A stretch of 64,000 bases of DNA from Duganella sp. BJB476 (GCF_003416895.1 NZ_QVIO01000001.1:930001-994000); one strand, 5' to 3'. Shown: positions 16,945-26,416, counted from the stretch's first letter. The notes: generated by a model not told the origin, from the letters alone. A program made the numbers and translations.

Positions 16945-18531
16945 TTACTCCCGCTCGGACGTCATGGCAAAGGTGGTGGTGTCGTCGTCCGACAGGGCGC
17001 GGCCCGGCGTGCGGCCTTCTTCCTGCTCGCGCTGCTGGCCGTTGCGTCCGCCGCTGTCGGCCTGGGCCTGGGCGCGCGACGACGACACCGTCACCGAGAC
17101 GTCGGCGTACTGGCGGGTCGACAAGTCCTGGCGCACGCTGTCGCCGATGGTGTTGAGCTGGCGCAGCACTTCGCTGTGGTTGGCGCTCAGGTTCACTTGC
17201 AGCGAACCGGCGCTGTGGCGGATCGAGATCTCGATGCTGCCCATGTTGGGCGGTTCCAGGCGGATCACGGCGTGGTCGCTATTGCGTTGCAGCTGCACTT
17301 GCAGGCGGTCGCCCAGCGCGTCGCGCAACGGCTGCTGCCACTGGTCCGGCGCACCGGCCAGCTTGACCACGGCGGCGGCCGGCGTGGCGGCCGGGGTGTT
17401 CTGGCTGAAGCCGACGCTGTTGCCGACCGGCGCCGGGGCTGGCGCGCTGCTGCGGGGCAGGCCGTCGTCCTTGGCGGTGGCGGCCAGGGCGCTGGTGGCG
17501 CTGCCGAGGTCCGGGGTGTCGGCAGTGGCGGCGTCGGCGCTGCGCGGCGTCACGCGCGGCAGGGCCGGCGTGAAGACGGCGCCGGCCGCAGTGGGCAAGG
17601 GGGCTGCAACCTGGGCCAGCGTCGCGTTGGCGGCGGTGGCAGGCGCGGCGGCGGCCGTCGGGGCTGGCGCATCCGACAGGCTTTGCTGGACCTGCGCACC
17701 GAGCGCGGCGTTGTTGGCCATGGCGTAGATGTTTTGCGGCGTGGCGACCGGGACCGCGCTGACCGGCGTCGCGCTGACCGGGGCCGCGGCCGCTGCATCC
17801 GGCAGCGGCTGCTGTACCCGGGCGCCTTGCGCGGCGCTGTTGGCCATGGCGTAGATGGTTTGCGACGTGCCGGCCGGCGCCGGCGCCGGGGCGGTGACGG
17901 CGACGCTGGCGGCCGACAGGTTCAGACGGGTGACGGCGCTGTTGAGCGTCGAGGTGGCGCCGACGGCGTCGGCGCGCACCGGGGCGGCGCCATCGGCGCT
18001 GGCGGCCGGCGCGGCCTGCTGCGCGGCGTTGACCTGCAGCGCGTTGAACATGGCCGGCACCAGGGTGGCGGCATTGGCGTTGGCGGCGGTGACGGCTGCG
18101 GCGGCGGGATCGGCAGCGGCGTCGGCGGCACCGTCGGCGCCGCTGTCGGTGGCGGACGATTGCGGGTCGAGCACCAGCGGGTCGGTCAGTTGCAGCAACT
18201 GGGCGAACAGCGGCGCGCCGGACTGGGCTTCATCGGTGGCCGGCTCGGCCTGGTCGCGGCCCGGATGGCTGACCGGGTCGTTCTGGCTGGCCGGCGTGGC
18301 GCTGCGCGGCGTCGCATTCTGCCTGGGCTGATTGCTGGCCAGCGGATTTTTGCTGCTGCCGGCCTGCGGAGCGGACTTGGGCGGCACCCGGCTGCCGTTG
18401 TTGGCGGCGTTATGACTCTGCGCAGGCGTCGGCATGCTGTCGAGGCCGCCATGATTGGAGGCGACCGGAGCGGTCAGTTCGGCTTTGGCGGCTTTGGCCG
18501 AGGCGGTGGCGCTGGAGAGTGTCATGGTCAT
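16945..18531 (-). CDS. fliK: flagellar hook-length control protein FliK (LafE-type)
   Basis: FliK, 528 aa, measures hook length and switches export specificity. The C-terminal Flg_hook domain is at residues about 390-480 (VQLQRNSDHAVIRLEPPNMG, then SIEISIRHSAGSLQVNLSAN). The remaining 380 residues are Ala/Pro/Val-rich and low complexity. They contain an imperfect repeat of about 55 residues, seen twice (IYAMANSAAQGARVQQPLPD and IYAMANNAALGAQVQQSLSD). It starts within the end of the fliT gene (4-base overlap). Confidence 0.92.
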   Translation of the reverse strand: MTMTLSSATASAKAAKAELTAPVASNHGGLDSMPTPAQSHNAANNGSRVPPKSAPQAGSSKNPLASNQPRQNATPRSATPASQNDPVSHPGRDQAEPATDEAQSGAPLFAQLLQLTDPLVLDPQSSATDSGADGAADAAADPAAAAVTAANANAATLVPAMFNALQVNAAQQAAPAASADGAAPVRADAVGATSTLNSAVTRLNLSAASVAVTAPAPAPAGTSQTIYAMANSAAQGARVQQPLPDAAAAAPVSATPVSAVPVATPQNIYAMANNAALGAQVQQSLSDAPAPTAAAAPATAANATLAQVAAPLPTAAGAVFTPALPRVTPRSADAATADTPDLGSATSALAATAKDDGLPRSSAPAPAPVGNSVGFSQNTPAATPAAAVVKLAGAPDQWQQPLRDALGDRLQVQLQRNSDHAVIRLEPPNMGSIEISIRHSAGSLQVNLSANHSEVLRQLNTIGDSVRQDLSTRQYADVSVTVSSSRAQAQADSGGRNGQQREQEEGRTPGRALSDDDTTTFAMTSERE

Positions 18532-18845
18532 GCTTGGATTCCGGTTTCTAACTGTTCGCTGTCTAGCGCATAGGCCAGCCAGCCTTCTTTGTTGGCCTGC
18601 ATTTCATGCAGCCGCCGCTCGAGGTCCTCGGTGGCGGCGTTGCATGCGCGCACTGCTTCTTCATGTATCTCACGCAGGGCCGACAGCGCGGCCCGTTCGC
18701 CGCTGCTCCACTGGCCCTGGGCCGCCATCTGCGGCAAGGCGGTGGCCATCAGGGTGTTCATCGCCGCCAGCATCTTCCAGTCCTGGGCGGCGACGGCGGC
18801 ACTCATCTTTTGCGCCATTTGCAGCAGCGTGCGTTGCCTATCCAT
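18528..18845 (-). CDS. fliT: FliT-like flagellar chaperone (LafD position)
   Basis: A small helical protein of 105 aa between fliS and fliK. Sequence similarity is not distinctive: a helix near residues 5-35 (LLQMAQKMSAAVAAQDWKML), a second with RAALSALREIHEEAVRACNA, and an acidic tail. FliT, the FliD chaperone, occupies this position in primary clusters and lafD does so in lateral ones. The ATG at 18845 overlaps fliS by eight bases; a GTG five codons earlier is an alternative. The identification rests mainly on context. Confidence 0.65.
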   Translation of the reverse strand: MDRQRTLLQMAQKMSAAVAAQDWKMLAAMNTLMATALPQMAAQGQWSSGERAALSALREIHEEAVRACNAATEDLERRLHEMQANKEGWLAYALDSEQLETGIQA

Positions 18846-19227
18846 TTTTGGCCTGTACACCCAGCCAGCCCTTTTTGATGGTGGTCAGCAACGTCGTCAC
18901 TTCGTCGATGATGGTCGGGTCCAGGCTGACGCCGGCGGTGTAGAGGCGGCCGGCGCAGTAGTCGTACAGGCGGCCGAGGTTTTCCACCACTTCGCCGCCG
19001 TTGTCGAAGTCCAGCGAGCTGGCCAGGCCGTTGATGATGTCGGTGCACTTGTTCAGGCTGTTGGCCTTGAGCTCGTAGCGCTTGCCGACGATGTGGCCGC
19101 GCGCGCGCGCCAGCTCTTCGAGCAAGCCGTCGGTCAGCACCAGCACCAGTTCGATCGGCGACGCCCGCGTGACCTGGGCGTCCAGATTGGTGGAGTGATA
19201 ACTGCTGTAGGCTTCGTGGTTCAACAT
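18838..19227 (-). CDS. fliS: flagellin export chaperone FliS (LafC-type)
   Basis: FliS, 129 aa, caps the C-terminus of flagellin before export. The family pattern is clear: AYSSYHSTNLDAQVTRASPI, ELVLVLTDGLLEELARARGH, LKANSLNKCTDIINGLASSL and NLGRLYDYCAGRL. The ATG at 19227 has GGTG six bases upstream; a GTG three codons earlier is possible. It follows fliD by 32 bases. Confidence 0.94.
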   Translation of the reverse strand: MLNHEAYSSYHSTNLDAQVTRASPIELVLVLTDGLLEELARARGHIVGKRYELKANSLNKCTDIINGLASSLDFDNGGEVVENLGRLYDYCAGRLYTAGVSLDPTIIDEVTTLLTTIKKGWLGVQAKNG

Positions 19228-19259
19228 GGTGTTCACCGTACTGGTTGTGATTCGTTAAC

Positions 19260-20675
19260 TTAATTGCTGCTGTTGGGCGAGAACATCGCCGTGAACATAT
19301 TCGAGGTGCTGGTCATCGACGACTGCAGCTGCTGGAGCGCGCTGAACTGCGCCAGATAGCGCTTGTAGGCGTTGTCGAACTGGCTTTGCAGCGCGACCTG
19401 GCGCTTGGAGATGTCATCCTGCACCTTGGTGACGGCGGTCTTGCGGCTGCCGATCAGGCCGGTGGCGGAATTGGTCCAGGTGTTGACGATCTTGTTCATC
19501 GAGCCCAGCACGCCGCTGTCGACGCCCAGGCCGGCGCGGCCGAACAGCGTGTCGATCTTGCCGGGGTCGGCGGCGATGGTCTTCTGCAGGCGGGTGCTGT
19601 CCAGCGTCAGCGTGCCGTCGCGCGAGGCGGTGATGCCAAAGCTGATCAGCGACTTGCCGCCGGTGACGGTGCGCAGCATGTTGCCCAGCGTGGCGCGCAG
19701 CGAGGCCACGCCGGAATCGTTGTACAGCGCGGCGTCGGCCGCCTGCGGCGTGCTGTCGGTGGTCGAGGTGGCGGTATGGTTGCCCGGCGCGGTCAGCGTA
19801 TTGAACACGCCCAGCAGCTTGTTGTAGGCGTCGATAAAGGTCTGCACGTTGGCGGCGGTGGTGCTGCTGTCGGGGCCCACGGTGAGCTGCACCGGCGTGG
19901 CGCCGGCCAGCTGCGCCTGCTTGACGGTGAACTTGACGTTGTCGATGGTGCTGAAAGTGTTGGACGCCTGGGTGAGCTTGGTGCCGGTGCCCTGGTCGCC
20001 CATCCAGACGATGGCGTCCTTGGCGGCCGCCTCGACCTTTTGCGTCGACAGGTCCGACTGCAGGCCGGCGTCGCCCAGGCCGCTCACGTCCAGCGAGGCC
20101 ACCGCATTGGCGGCGCCGGTCTGGGTGGCGCTCAGCACCAGCTTGGGCTGGCCGTTGATCGTCAGGGTCGAGGCGGTGACGCGGGAATTATTGGTGGCGG
20201 CGACGTTGATCGCGGCGGCGATTTCCTTGGCCGACAGTTTGCCGTCCATATTGCTGTCGGCGTTGGCCAGGTCGACCTGGAAGTTGGAACCGTCGGCCAG
20301 CATCACCTTCAGCGAGCCGGCGCTGGTGGCGGCGCTGTCGTTGACGTTGTAGGACACCTGGCCGGCGGTGGCCAGTTGCTCGACATAGAACGAGTAAGTG
20401 CCGGCCACGGCGTTGGTGCTGGCGGTGCCGGTGGCGATCGTGGTGTTGCTGCTGGTGGCGGCGGCCGCGCTGACGCTGCTGGTGGAGGTGGTCAGCGCCT
20501 GCAGCGTCGACTGGAAGGCGCTGAGCGCGTTGCCGAGCGAGCCCAGGGCCGAGGCGGTGGCGGTGGCCTTGGTGGTTTGGCTGTCCAGGTTGGCCTTGGT
20601 CGGCGCCACATAGGCATTGGCCAGATTGGTGGCGGTGGTTTGCGGGTCGTAGGTAGGACTGCTGATGACTGCCAT
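19260..20675 (-). CDS. fliD: flagellar filament cap protein FliD (LafB-type)
   Basis: FliD (HAP2), 471 aa, caps the filament and folds flagellin into place. The N-terminal FliD domain is followed by a hook IN-type segment (ISAKEIAAAINVAATNNSRV with gaps) and the C-terminal domain (DGTLTLDSTRLQKTIAADPG, then KTAVTKVQDDISKRQVALQS). It is first in the block fliD-fliS-fliT-fliK-fliL-fliA-motA-motB. CCAGGAG upstream of the ATG is a good ribosome site, and a sigma-28-like promoter is listed separately. Confidence 0.95.
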   Translation of the reverse strand: MAVISSPTYDPQTTATNLANAYVAPTKANLDSQTTKATATASALGSLGNALSAFQSTLQALTTSTSSVSAAAATSSNTTIATGTASTNAVAGTYSFYVEQLATAGQVSYNVNDSAATSAGSLKVMLADGSNFQVDLANADSNMDGKLSAKEIAAAINVAATNNSRVTASTLTINGQPKLVLSATQTGAANAVASLDVSGLGDAGLQSDLSTQKVEAAAKDAIVWMGDQGTGTKLTQASNTFSTIDNVKFTVKQAQLAGATPVQLTVGPDSSTTAANVQTFIDAYNKLLGVFNTLTAPGNHTATSTTDSTPQAADAALYNDSGVASLRATLGNMLRTVTGGKSLISFGITASRDGTLTLDSTRLQKTIAADPGKIDTLFGRAGLGVDSGVLGSMNKIVNTWTNSATGLIGSRKTAVTKVQDDISKRQVALQSQFDNAYKRYLAQFSALQQLQSSMTSTSNMFTAMFSPNSSN

Positions 20676-20727
20676 GATCGTTGCTCCTGGAAAGGATGAT
20701 TGAGTGTACCCTGATATAAGGCGACCT

Positions 20728-20755
20728 TAATCGTTTCCCTATGAAAATATTCTTA
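20728..20755 (-). promoter_or_regulatory. possible sigma-28 promoter of fliD
   Basis: On the minus strand, TTAAG (complement of 20751-20755 and neighbours), a 16-base spacer, then AACGATTA (complement of 20728-20735). Compared with the sigma-28 consensus TAAAG and GCCGATAA, the -10 box has the core CGAT but the spacer is one base longer than ideal. The leader to fliD would be about 50 bases. Confidence 0.35.
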
Positions 20756-20787
20756 ACTATTTTTTCGGCTTGCGCCGTGGCGCGCGT

Positions 20788-21219
20788 TTATTTCTGGCCG
20801 CGCATCCATAGCTGAGTTGCCAATTCATCATGTTGCTTGCGTTCCTGCACGTTTTGCTGGGCCAGCACCACCTTCTGCTGCTTGACCAGCACCTTGCCCA
20901 GCACCTCGCGCTTGGCCCAGGCCGCGTTGAGTTGCTGCTGCGACAGCGCCATGTCGGCCTCGTGCATGTGGAGGTCGAGCCGGTGGCTGTCGGCCATCTG
21001 CATCACGGCCTGCTTGTAGTCGCCGCAGTTGCCGGCCAGCGCGGGATGCAGATTGCCGCTGGGGCCGCTGTTGGTGTAGAGCCCGGTCAGGCGCTCCAGG
21101 TTTTTTTGATAACGTTCACGCAAACTTTCCTTTTCCGCCAGCTCGGTCTGCAGGCGCTCCACCTCGGTGTTGCGCAGGGCCACGAGCGTGGTCAGGTTAC
21201 GGATGTTGTGGTGGCTCAT
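20788..21219 (-). CDS. fliJ: flagellar export protein FliJ
   Basis: FliJ, 143 aa, is the coiled-coil stalk that couples the FliI ATPase to the FlhA export gate. Almost the whole protein is heptad helix (LRNTEVERLQTELAEKESLR; ADMALSQQQLNAAWAKREVL; VVLAQQNVQERKQHDELATQ). The start ATG overlaps the fliI stop (ATGA), the usual arrangement. It is the last gene of the fliEFGHIJ operon. Confidence 0.88.
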   Translation of the reverse strand: MSHHNIRNLTTLVALRNTEVERLQTELAEKESLRERYQKNLERLTGLYTNSGPSGNLHPALAGNCGDYKQAVMQMADSHRLDLHMHEADMALSQQQLNAAWAKREVLGKVLVKQQKVVLAQQNVQERKQHDELATQLWMRGQK

Positions 21220-22526
21220 GTCATCAGCTTTTCAAGTTGGTTGATGCACGGCGCGAAGGGCGCCTCTTCCTTGGTACCCTGGCACAGGAAATCCTCGACC
21301 CGGGGGTGCAGCTGCACCGCCTTGTCGGTGACCGGATCGGCGCCCGGCACATAGGCGCCCAGCGGGATCAGGTCGCGCACGCGGTCGTGGCGCGCCATGC
21401 TGGCCTTGAGCGCGCGCGCCGCCATCAGGTGTTCGTGGGTGATGACCTGGCTCATGCAGCGGCTGATCGAGGAGGCGATGTCGATCGCCGGATAGTGGCC
21501 GCGGTCGGCCAGCTCGCGGGTCATGACGATGTGGCCGTCGAGCACGGCGCGGGCGGTGTCGACCACCGGATCCTGCTGGTCGTCGCCCTCGGCCAGCACG
21601 GTGTAGATCGCGCTCATGCTGCCGGTCTGGTTTTCGCCGTTGCCGGCCGACTCGATCAGCTGCGGCAGCGCCGAGAACACCGACGGCGGATAGCCCTTGG
21701 TGGCCGGCGGCTCGCCCAGCGCCAGCGCCACTTCGCGCAGCGCCATCGCATAGCGGGTCAGTGAATCGACCAGCAGCAGCACGTTCTTGCCCTGGTCGCG
21801 GTAGTGGGCGGCGATCGAGTGGCACAGTTCGGTGGCCATGATGCGCATCAGCGGGCTCTCGTCGGCCGGCGCGATCACCAGCACCGCCTTCGACAGGCCT
21901 TCCTTGCCGAGCGACATGTCGACGAATTCGCGCACCTCGCGCGAGCGCTCGCCGATCAGGCCGACCACCACCACGTCGGCCACGGTCTGCCGGGTCATCA
22001 GGCCCAGCAGCACGGACTTGCCGACGCCGGAGCCGGCCATCAGGCCGACCCGCTGGCCCTTGCCCAGGGTCAGCATGGCGTTGATGGCGCGCACGCCGAC
22101 GTCGAGCGCCTCGGTGACCGGTTTTTTCTTCAATGGATGGATGCGCGGCGGCAGCGGTTCGAGCGGGAAGTCGCCGCCCAGCTTGCCGAGGCCGTCGATC
22201 GGCTCGCCCAGGCCGTTGACCATGCGGCCCAGCCAGCCGGAGCCGATCTGCAGGCTGACTTTTTCGGGGGAAGGCAGCACGCGGGCGCCGGTGGTCAGGC
22301 CGATGGCCTTCTTGAACGGCATCAGGAACGACAGTTTGTCGCGGAAACCGACCACCTGCGCGTCCAGCCATTCGCCGTTGACTGTCTCAATCTGGCAACG
22401 CTGGCCGGTGTGCAGGGGACATCCCACCGCCTCAAGCAGCAAACCGGACGCCCCCACCAGGCGACCGGTCGGGGTCGCCATGGGCACGGAACCCAGTTCG
22501 AGATTGCGTAAGGCGTCAGCGATCAC
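21216..22526 (-). CDS. fliI: flagellar export ATPase FliI
   Basis: FliI, 436 aa, is the hexameric ATPase of flagellar type III export. Walker A is AGSGVGKS (residues about 164-171), Walker B is in VLLLVDSLTRYAMA, and the FliI/YscN signature PPATKGYPPSVFSALPQLIE is present. It starts with GTG at 22526, overlapping the fliH stop by four bases. The length is typical. Confidence 0.97.
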   Translation of the reverse strand: MIADALRNLELGSVPMATPTGRLVGASGLLLEAVGCPLHTGQRCQIETVNGEWLDAQVVGFRDKLSFLMPFKKAIGLTTGARVLPSPEKVSLQIGSGWLGRMVNGLGEPIDGLGKLGGDFPLEPLPPRIHPLKKKPVTEALDVGVRAINAMLTLGKGQRVGLMAGSGVGKSVLLGLMTRQTVADVVVVGLIGERSREVREFVDMSLGKEGLSKAVLVIAPADESPLMRIMATELCHSIAAHYRDQGKNVLLLVDSLTRYAMALREVALALGEPPATKGYPPSVFSALPQLIESAGNGENQTGSMSAIYTVLAEGDDQQDPVVDTARAVLDGHIVMTRELADRGHYPAIDIASSISRCMSQVITHEHLMAARALKASMARHDRVRDLIPLGAYVPGADPVTDKAVQLHPRVEDFLCQGTKEEAPFAPCINQLEKLMT

Positions 22527-23233
22527 TCTTCGATCTCCGGTTCATCGCCGCCGTCGGCAGCTTGAAGTTGATTATCGACCTGTTCCATGACAGCCGCAAG
22601 ACGTTGATGACATCCGGCATCAACTTCATTGTCGCCGGCCTTGATGCGGCACTCGCCCACTTCCAGGCGGGCGTCCGGGATCAGGTTCCAACGCTTGGAA
22701 CGTTTCGGGTCCAGCTCGGCGATGCGCTTGAGTTCTTCCGGGTTCAGGAAGACGTCGATTTCCTCGCGGGTGGGCGGCATCGACGCCAGCGTTTCCTCGA
22801 CCAGGGCCATCAGCTGCACCGGCTGCAAGGCCAGTTCGGCGCGGATCACCTGGCGCGCCACCTTGGCCACCAGGTCGACCACTTCCTTGCGCTGGGCGGC
22901 GCGGTAGTCGGAGCGTAATTTTTTAAGGCTCTTCAGCATGGCGTCGACCGGGCGCGCCATCTGGTCGTAGGCCACCAGGGTTTCGTGGCGGCCTTCTTCG
23001 CGGCCCTGTTCCTGGCCCGAGCTGCGGCCGGCCTCGAAGCCGTCTTCCTGGCCGCGCGCCAGGCCGATCTCGTAGCCGTCGCGCTGGCCCTGTTCAAAGC
23101 CCTCGCTGACCGAGGCGGCCCACTGGGCGCCGCCGTCGCCGCTCTGGCTATGGCTCTGGGCCACGGCGCGCTGGTGCGCCATGTTGGTGAACTGCGCCAG
23201 CGGTGGAAAGCGGTAAGCGCGGAACTGCTTCAT
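22523..23233 (-). CDS. fliH: flagellar export regulator FliH
   Basis: FliH, 236 aa, binds FliI and docks it at the C ring. It has a Gly-repeat helix (GFEQGQRDGYEIGLARGQED, then GFEAGRSSGQEQGREEGR), typical of FliH AxxxG/GxxxG helices, and a C-terminal domain (VDLVAKVARQVIRAELALQP). The ATG at 23233 overlaps the fliG stop (ATGA). Confidence 0.93.
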   Translation of the reverse strand: MKQFRAYRFPPLAQFTNMAHQRAVAQSHSQSGDGGAQWAASVSEGFEQGQRDGYEIGLARGQEDGFEAGRSSGQEQGREEGRHETLVAYDQMARPVDAMLKSLKKLRSDYRAAQRKEVVDLVAKVARQVIRAELALQPVQLMALVEETLASMPPTREEIDVFLNPEELKRIAELDPKRSKRWNLIPDARLEVGECRIKAGDNEVDAGCHQRLAAVMEQVDNQLQAADGGDEPEIEE

Positions 23234-24273
23234 TCGACCACCTGTTCAGCGAACAGCTGGATCTCGATCTCGCCGACGTCGGCCAGCGCCTTGACGGTGG
23301 CCATGATTTCCTGGCGGGTTTGCTCGATGCGCGACAGCGGCATCGGGCCGGCGCGCCGCATCATGTCCTCGAAGGCCTGGGCCTGGCGTTTCGGCATGGT
23401 CTTGAGGATGGCGTCGCGGATCGACACTTCGGCGCCCTTGAGCGCGATCGCCCATTGCTCCAGCGGCACTTCCTCGATGATGCGGGTGATCGCCACCTCG
23501 GACTGGTTGCCGAGGATGAAGAAGTCGTACATCGACAGCTCGATCTTGGACACCACGTCCGGGTCGTGCGCGCGCAGCAGCTCGACCATCTGCGCGCGGT
23601 TGCTCGGCAGGCGGTTGAGGATCTCGGCGGCCTGGCGTATGCCTTCCACGCTGGTGCTTTGCGAATCGAAGGAGGACAGGCAGCGCACCACCAGCTCGTC
23701 GAGCTCGACCAGCAGGTCGCGGTCGATCTCTTCCAGGCGGGCCAGGTTCAGCAGCACCAGGTCGCGGCCGTCGGCCGGCAGCGCGTCGATGATCTGGCCG
23801 GCCAGCGCGGCCGGCAGGAAGGCCAGGAACACCGCCTGCATCTGCACGTGTTCGTTGGAGATGTATTCGGCCAGCCACTTCGGCGAGGCCCATTGCAGGC
23901 GCGCCATCTTGGGCCGCAGTTCGTCGCCGTAGATGTTGTTGAGCACCGTGTTGGCGAGGTCGCCGCCCAGCGCCAGGTCCAGCGAGCGCTTCAGGTAGCT
24001 GCGCGAGGCGCCGTGCACGCCGGACTGCTGGCGGTAGTCGTCGAAGAAGGTCTGCATCGCGGTCTTGACGGACTCGACCTTGATGCCGCTCATGCGCGAC
24101 ATCACCTGGGTCACTTCCAGCAATTCCTCGCGCGACAGGCAGCGCAGCACGGCCGCGGCCGGCTCCTCGCCTATGCTCAGCAGCACAATGGCGGCTTGCT
24201 CCACCGGCGACAGCTGGGCGTTGCGGACGGCGTTGCCGTAGTCTTCTTCGTCGGGGTTATTGAGTTCGGCCAT
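23230..24273 (-). CDS. fliG: flagellar motor switch protein FliG
   Basis: FliG, 347 aa, is the C-ring protein that receives torque from MotA. The domains FliG-N (LSPVEQAAIVLLSIGEEPAA), middle (GLQWASPKWLAEY-like LQWASPKWLAEYISNEHVQM) and C-terminal (VLLNLARLEEIDRDLLVELD; IALKGAEVSIRDAILKTMPK) are complete. The ATG at 24273 (MAELNN) is chosen because the earlier in-frame start lies within fliF; the two genes still overlap by 17 bases. Confidence 0.95.
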   Translation of the reverse strand: MAELNNPDEEDYGNAVRNAQLSPVEQAAIVLLSIGEEPAAAVLRCLSREELLEVTQVMSRMSGIKVESVKTAMQTFFDDYRQQSGVHGASRSYLKRSLDLALGGDLANTVLNNIYGDELRPKMARLQWASPKWLAEYISNEHVQMQAVFLAFLPAALAGQIIDALPADGRDLVLLNLARLEEIDRDLLVELDELVVRCLSSFDSQSTSVEGIRQAAEILNRLPSNRAQMVELLRAHDPDVVSKIELSMYDFFILGNQSEVAITRIIEEVPLEQWAIALKGAEVSIRDAILKTMPKRQAQAFEDMMRRAGPMPLSRIEQTRQEIMATVKALADVGEIEIQLFAEQVVE

Positions 24274-26032
24274 TTTTCTGCATCCATTGTTTGACGACTT
24301 CGGCGACACGTTCCGGTTCTTTGGCGGCCAGTACTTTCAGGTGGTCGACCATGACGTCGACCGCCGAGCCTGGCGGCGGCAGATCGTAGTTTTCCAGCAG
24401 CGGCACCACCGGCATGCCCGGCTGGGCGGCGGCGCCCGGCAGGGCCGGGGCGGCGCCCGGCGTGCCCGGCGCGTGGGCGCCGGCGATGGCCGGCGTGCCG
24501 GCAGCGGCGGCTGCTGCCTCCTTGGCTTCCTTGGCCGCCACCACGGCGGCCTGTTCGGCGGCGCGGCGTTCGGCGGCGATGCGCGCCAGTTCCTGCGGCG
24601 CCGGCGTGAAGCGCACGGTGGCCAGGCGCATCAGCGGACGCAGCAACAGGAAGTAGCCGAGGATGATGCCGACCGCGTACATCACGTAGGAGCTGATGTC
24701 GACCACGTTGTCGCGTTCCTGCCACCACGGCGGCGTCGCCGCTTTCGGCGGGAAGTTCATGACCGACACCACCAGCTGGTCGCCGCGCTCGGCGTTGATG
24801 CCCAGGCCGTTGCGCAGGATCTTGTCGATGTTGGCGATTTCGTTGGCGCTCCAGCCGGTCTTGGGCGTCGGCGAGGCGGCTTGCGCCAGCACCACGGCCA
24901 CGCTCAGCTTCTCAAGGCGGCCACGGCTGCGCTTGGTCTGGGTGATGCTGCGGTCGTAGGCGTACTGGCGGGTGGTGGCGTTCTTGCGCGCGGTGCCGTC
25001 GGCCGGATTGTTGGGATCGTTGGCGGCGGCCGGCTTGGCGGCGTCGGCCGGATTGGCGTTGGCCGGCGGCGGCCGGTTGGACAGCGTGCCCGGCACGCCT
25101 TGCGCCACGCGGTTGCGGTCCAGCTCTTCGCGCATGGCTTCGCTGGTGACCTTCGGATCGGCGCCGTATTTCTCTATCGTTTCCTCGACCTTGTCGTTGT
25201 CGACCACGGCCATCACGCTCATGCGGAAGTTGTCGTCGCCGATGACCGGGCCCAGCAGGTTGCGGACGTTGGCCTTGACCTCGTCCTGGTAGCGCTTGCC
25301 GTTCTCGTTGCTGGCGCTGCCGGCGTCGAAGCCGTCGACCAGGTCGATGTGGGAGGACAGCAGGTTGCCGGTCTGGTCGACCAGGCTGACGCGCTGCGGG
25401 CTGAGGCTGGCGACGCTGCCCGACACCATGTTCACCACGGCGGCGATCGCTTCCGGCGCCAGCGTGTGGCCGGGCTTGAGCGCCACCACCACCGAGGCCG
25501 ACGATTTCTCGCCGTCCGACGACACGAAGGAGGTCGACTTGGCGATCGACAGGTGCACGCGCGCGTGGGCGATCGCGTCCAGCGTCATGATCGATTGCGC
25601 CAGCTCGCCTTCCAGGCCGCGGCGGAAGCGCACGTCCTGCACGAATTGCGACACGCCCAGCGGGTCGTTCTTGTCCATCAGCTCCAGGCCGGCCGGCAGC
25701 TGGGCGGTCACGCCCTTGGCGGCCAGCAGCATGCGCACCTTGCCCAGCATCGAGTTGGGCACCAGCACCTGGCCGCTTTCCGGATGCAGGCGGTACGGAA
25801 TGTGGTCGGCGTCGAGCACCGTCATCATGTCGGCGGCGGCGACTTTTTCGCGCGCGCCGAACACCGGTTTATAGCCGGACTGGTCGCTCCACAGGTACAT
25901 CAGCACCATGGCCGTCACGCCGATCGCCAGCAGCAGCAGCGGATACAGGTTCTTCAGCAGGTTGGGCGGCATGGACAGCGCGACCGGGCTGGCGCGCCAG
26001 CGCTCGAAGGCGGACTTGATGGAATTGATCAC
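24257..26032 (-). CDS. fliF: flagellar MS-ring protein FliF
   Basis: FliF, 591 aa, is the membrane ring on which the basal body is built. There are two membrane helices (about residues 29-48 and 448-470), ring-building YscJ/FliF domains (MLGKVRMLLAAKGVTAQLPA; DVRFRRGLEGELAQSIMTLD; ARVHLSIAKSTSFVSSDGEK) and a long Ala/Pro-rich periplasmic-cytoplasmic linker. The last 20 residues (EPERVAEVVKQWMQKN) are the FliG-binding motif. It follows fliE by 33 bases. Confidence 0.97.
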   Translation of the reverse strand: MINSIKSAFERWRASPVALSMPPNLLKNLYPLLLLAIGVTAMVLMYLWSDQSGYKPVFGAREKVAAADMMTVLDADHIPYRLHPESGQVLVPNSMLGKVRMLLAAKGVTAQLPAGLELMDKNDPLGVSQFVQDVRFRRGLEGELAQSIMTLDAIAHARVHLSIAKSTSFVSSDGEKSSASVVVALKPGHTLAPEAIAAVVNMVSGSVASLSPQRVSLVDQTGNLLSSHIDLVDGFDAGSASNENGKRYQDEVKANVRNLLGPVIGDDNFRMSVMAVVDNDKVEETIEKYGADPKVTSEAMREELDRNRVAQGVPGTLSNRPPPANANPADAAKPAAANDPNNPADGTARKNATTRQYAYDRSITQTKRSRGRLEKLSVAVVLAQAASPTPKTGWSANEIANIDKILRNGLGINAERGDQLVVSVMNFPPKAATPPWWQERDNVVDISSYVMYAVGIILGYFLLLRPLMRLATVRFTPAPQELARIAAERRAAEQAAVVAAKEAKEAAAAAAGTPAIAGAHAPGTPGAAPALPGAAAQPGMPVVPLLENYDLPPPGSAVDVMVDHLKVLAAKEPERVAEVVKQWMQKNGRTQ

Positions 26033-26065
26033 GTTGTTGGCTTTCGCGTTGAACTGGGCACGCTG

Positions 26066-26416
26066 TTACAGCGGCAATTTGATGAGCTCGTCCACGGCGC
26101 CCATCACTTTGTTGCGCACTTGCATCAACATCGAGAAGGACAGGCTGGCTTCCTGGCTGGACAGCATGGCGCCGACCAGGTCGTCGCTCTTGCCGGAATC
26201 GACGTCGGACATCTGCTGCGCCGCGTTGGCGTCGGCGTCGTTGACTTTGTGGACCGCGTCCTTCATCGACTGGGCGAAGGAGAAGGCCGGCTGAGCATCA
26301 CCGGCGCCGGCGGCAAATTGCGCGGCGGGCGCCACGCTCTGGCTGGCCAGGTTTTGCGCCGCATTGGTGAGCGACGCGAGGTCGGCCTGTATCAGGTTAG
26401 AGATTCCGTTACTCAT
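26066..26416 (-). CDS. fliE: flagellar MS-ring/rod adaptor FliE
   Basis: FliE, 116 aa, joins the MS ring to the rod. The C-terminal half is conserved: FSFAQSMKDAVHKVNDADAN, DLVGAMLSSQEASLSFSMLM and QVRNKVMGAVDELIKLPL. It is the first gene of the minus-strand operon fliEFGHIJ and diverges from fliM across a 593-base gap. Confidence 0.95.
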   Translation of the reverse strand: MSNGISNLIQADLASLTNAAQNLASQSVAPAAQFAAGAGDAQPAFSFAQSMKDAVHKVNDADANAAQQMSDVDSGKSDDLVGAMLSSQEASLSFSMLMQVRNKVMGAVDELIKLPL

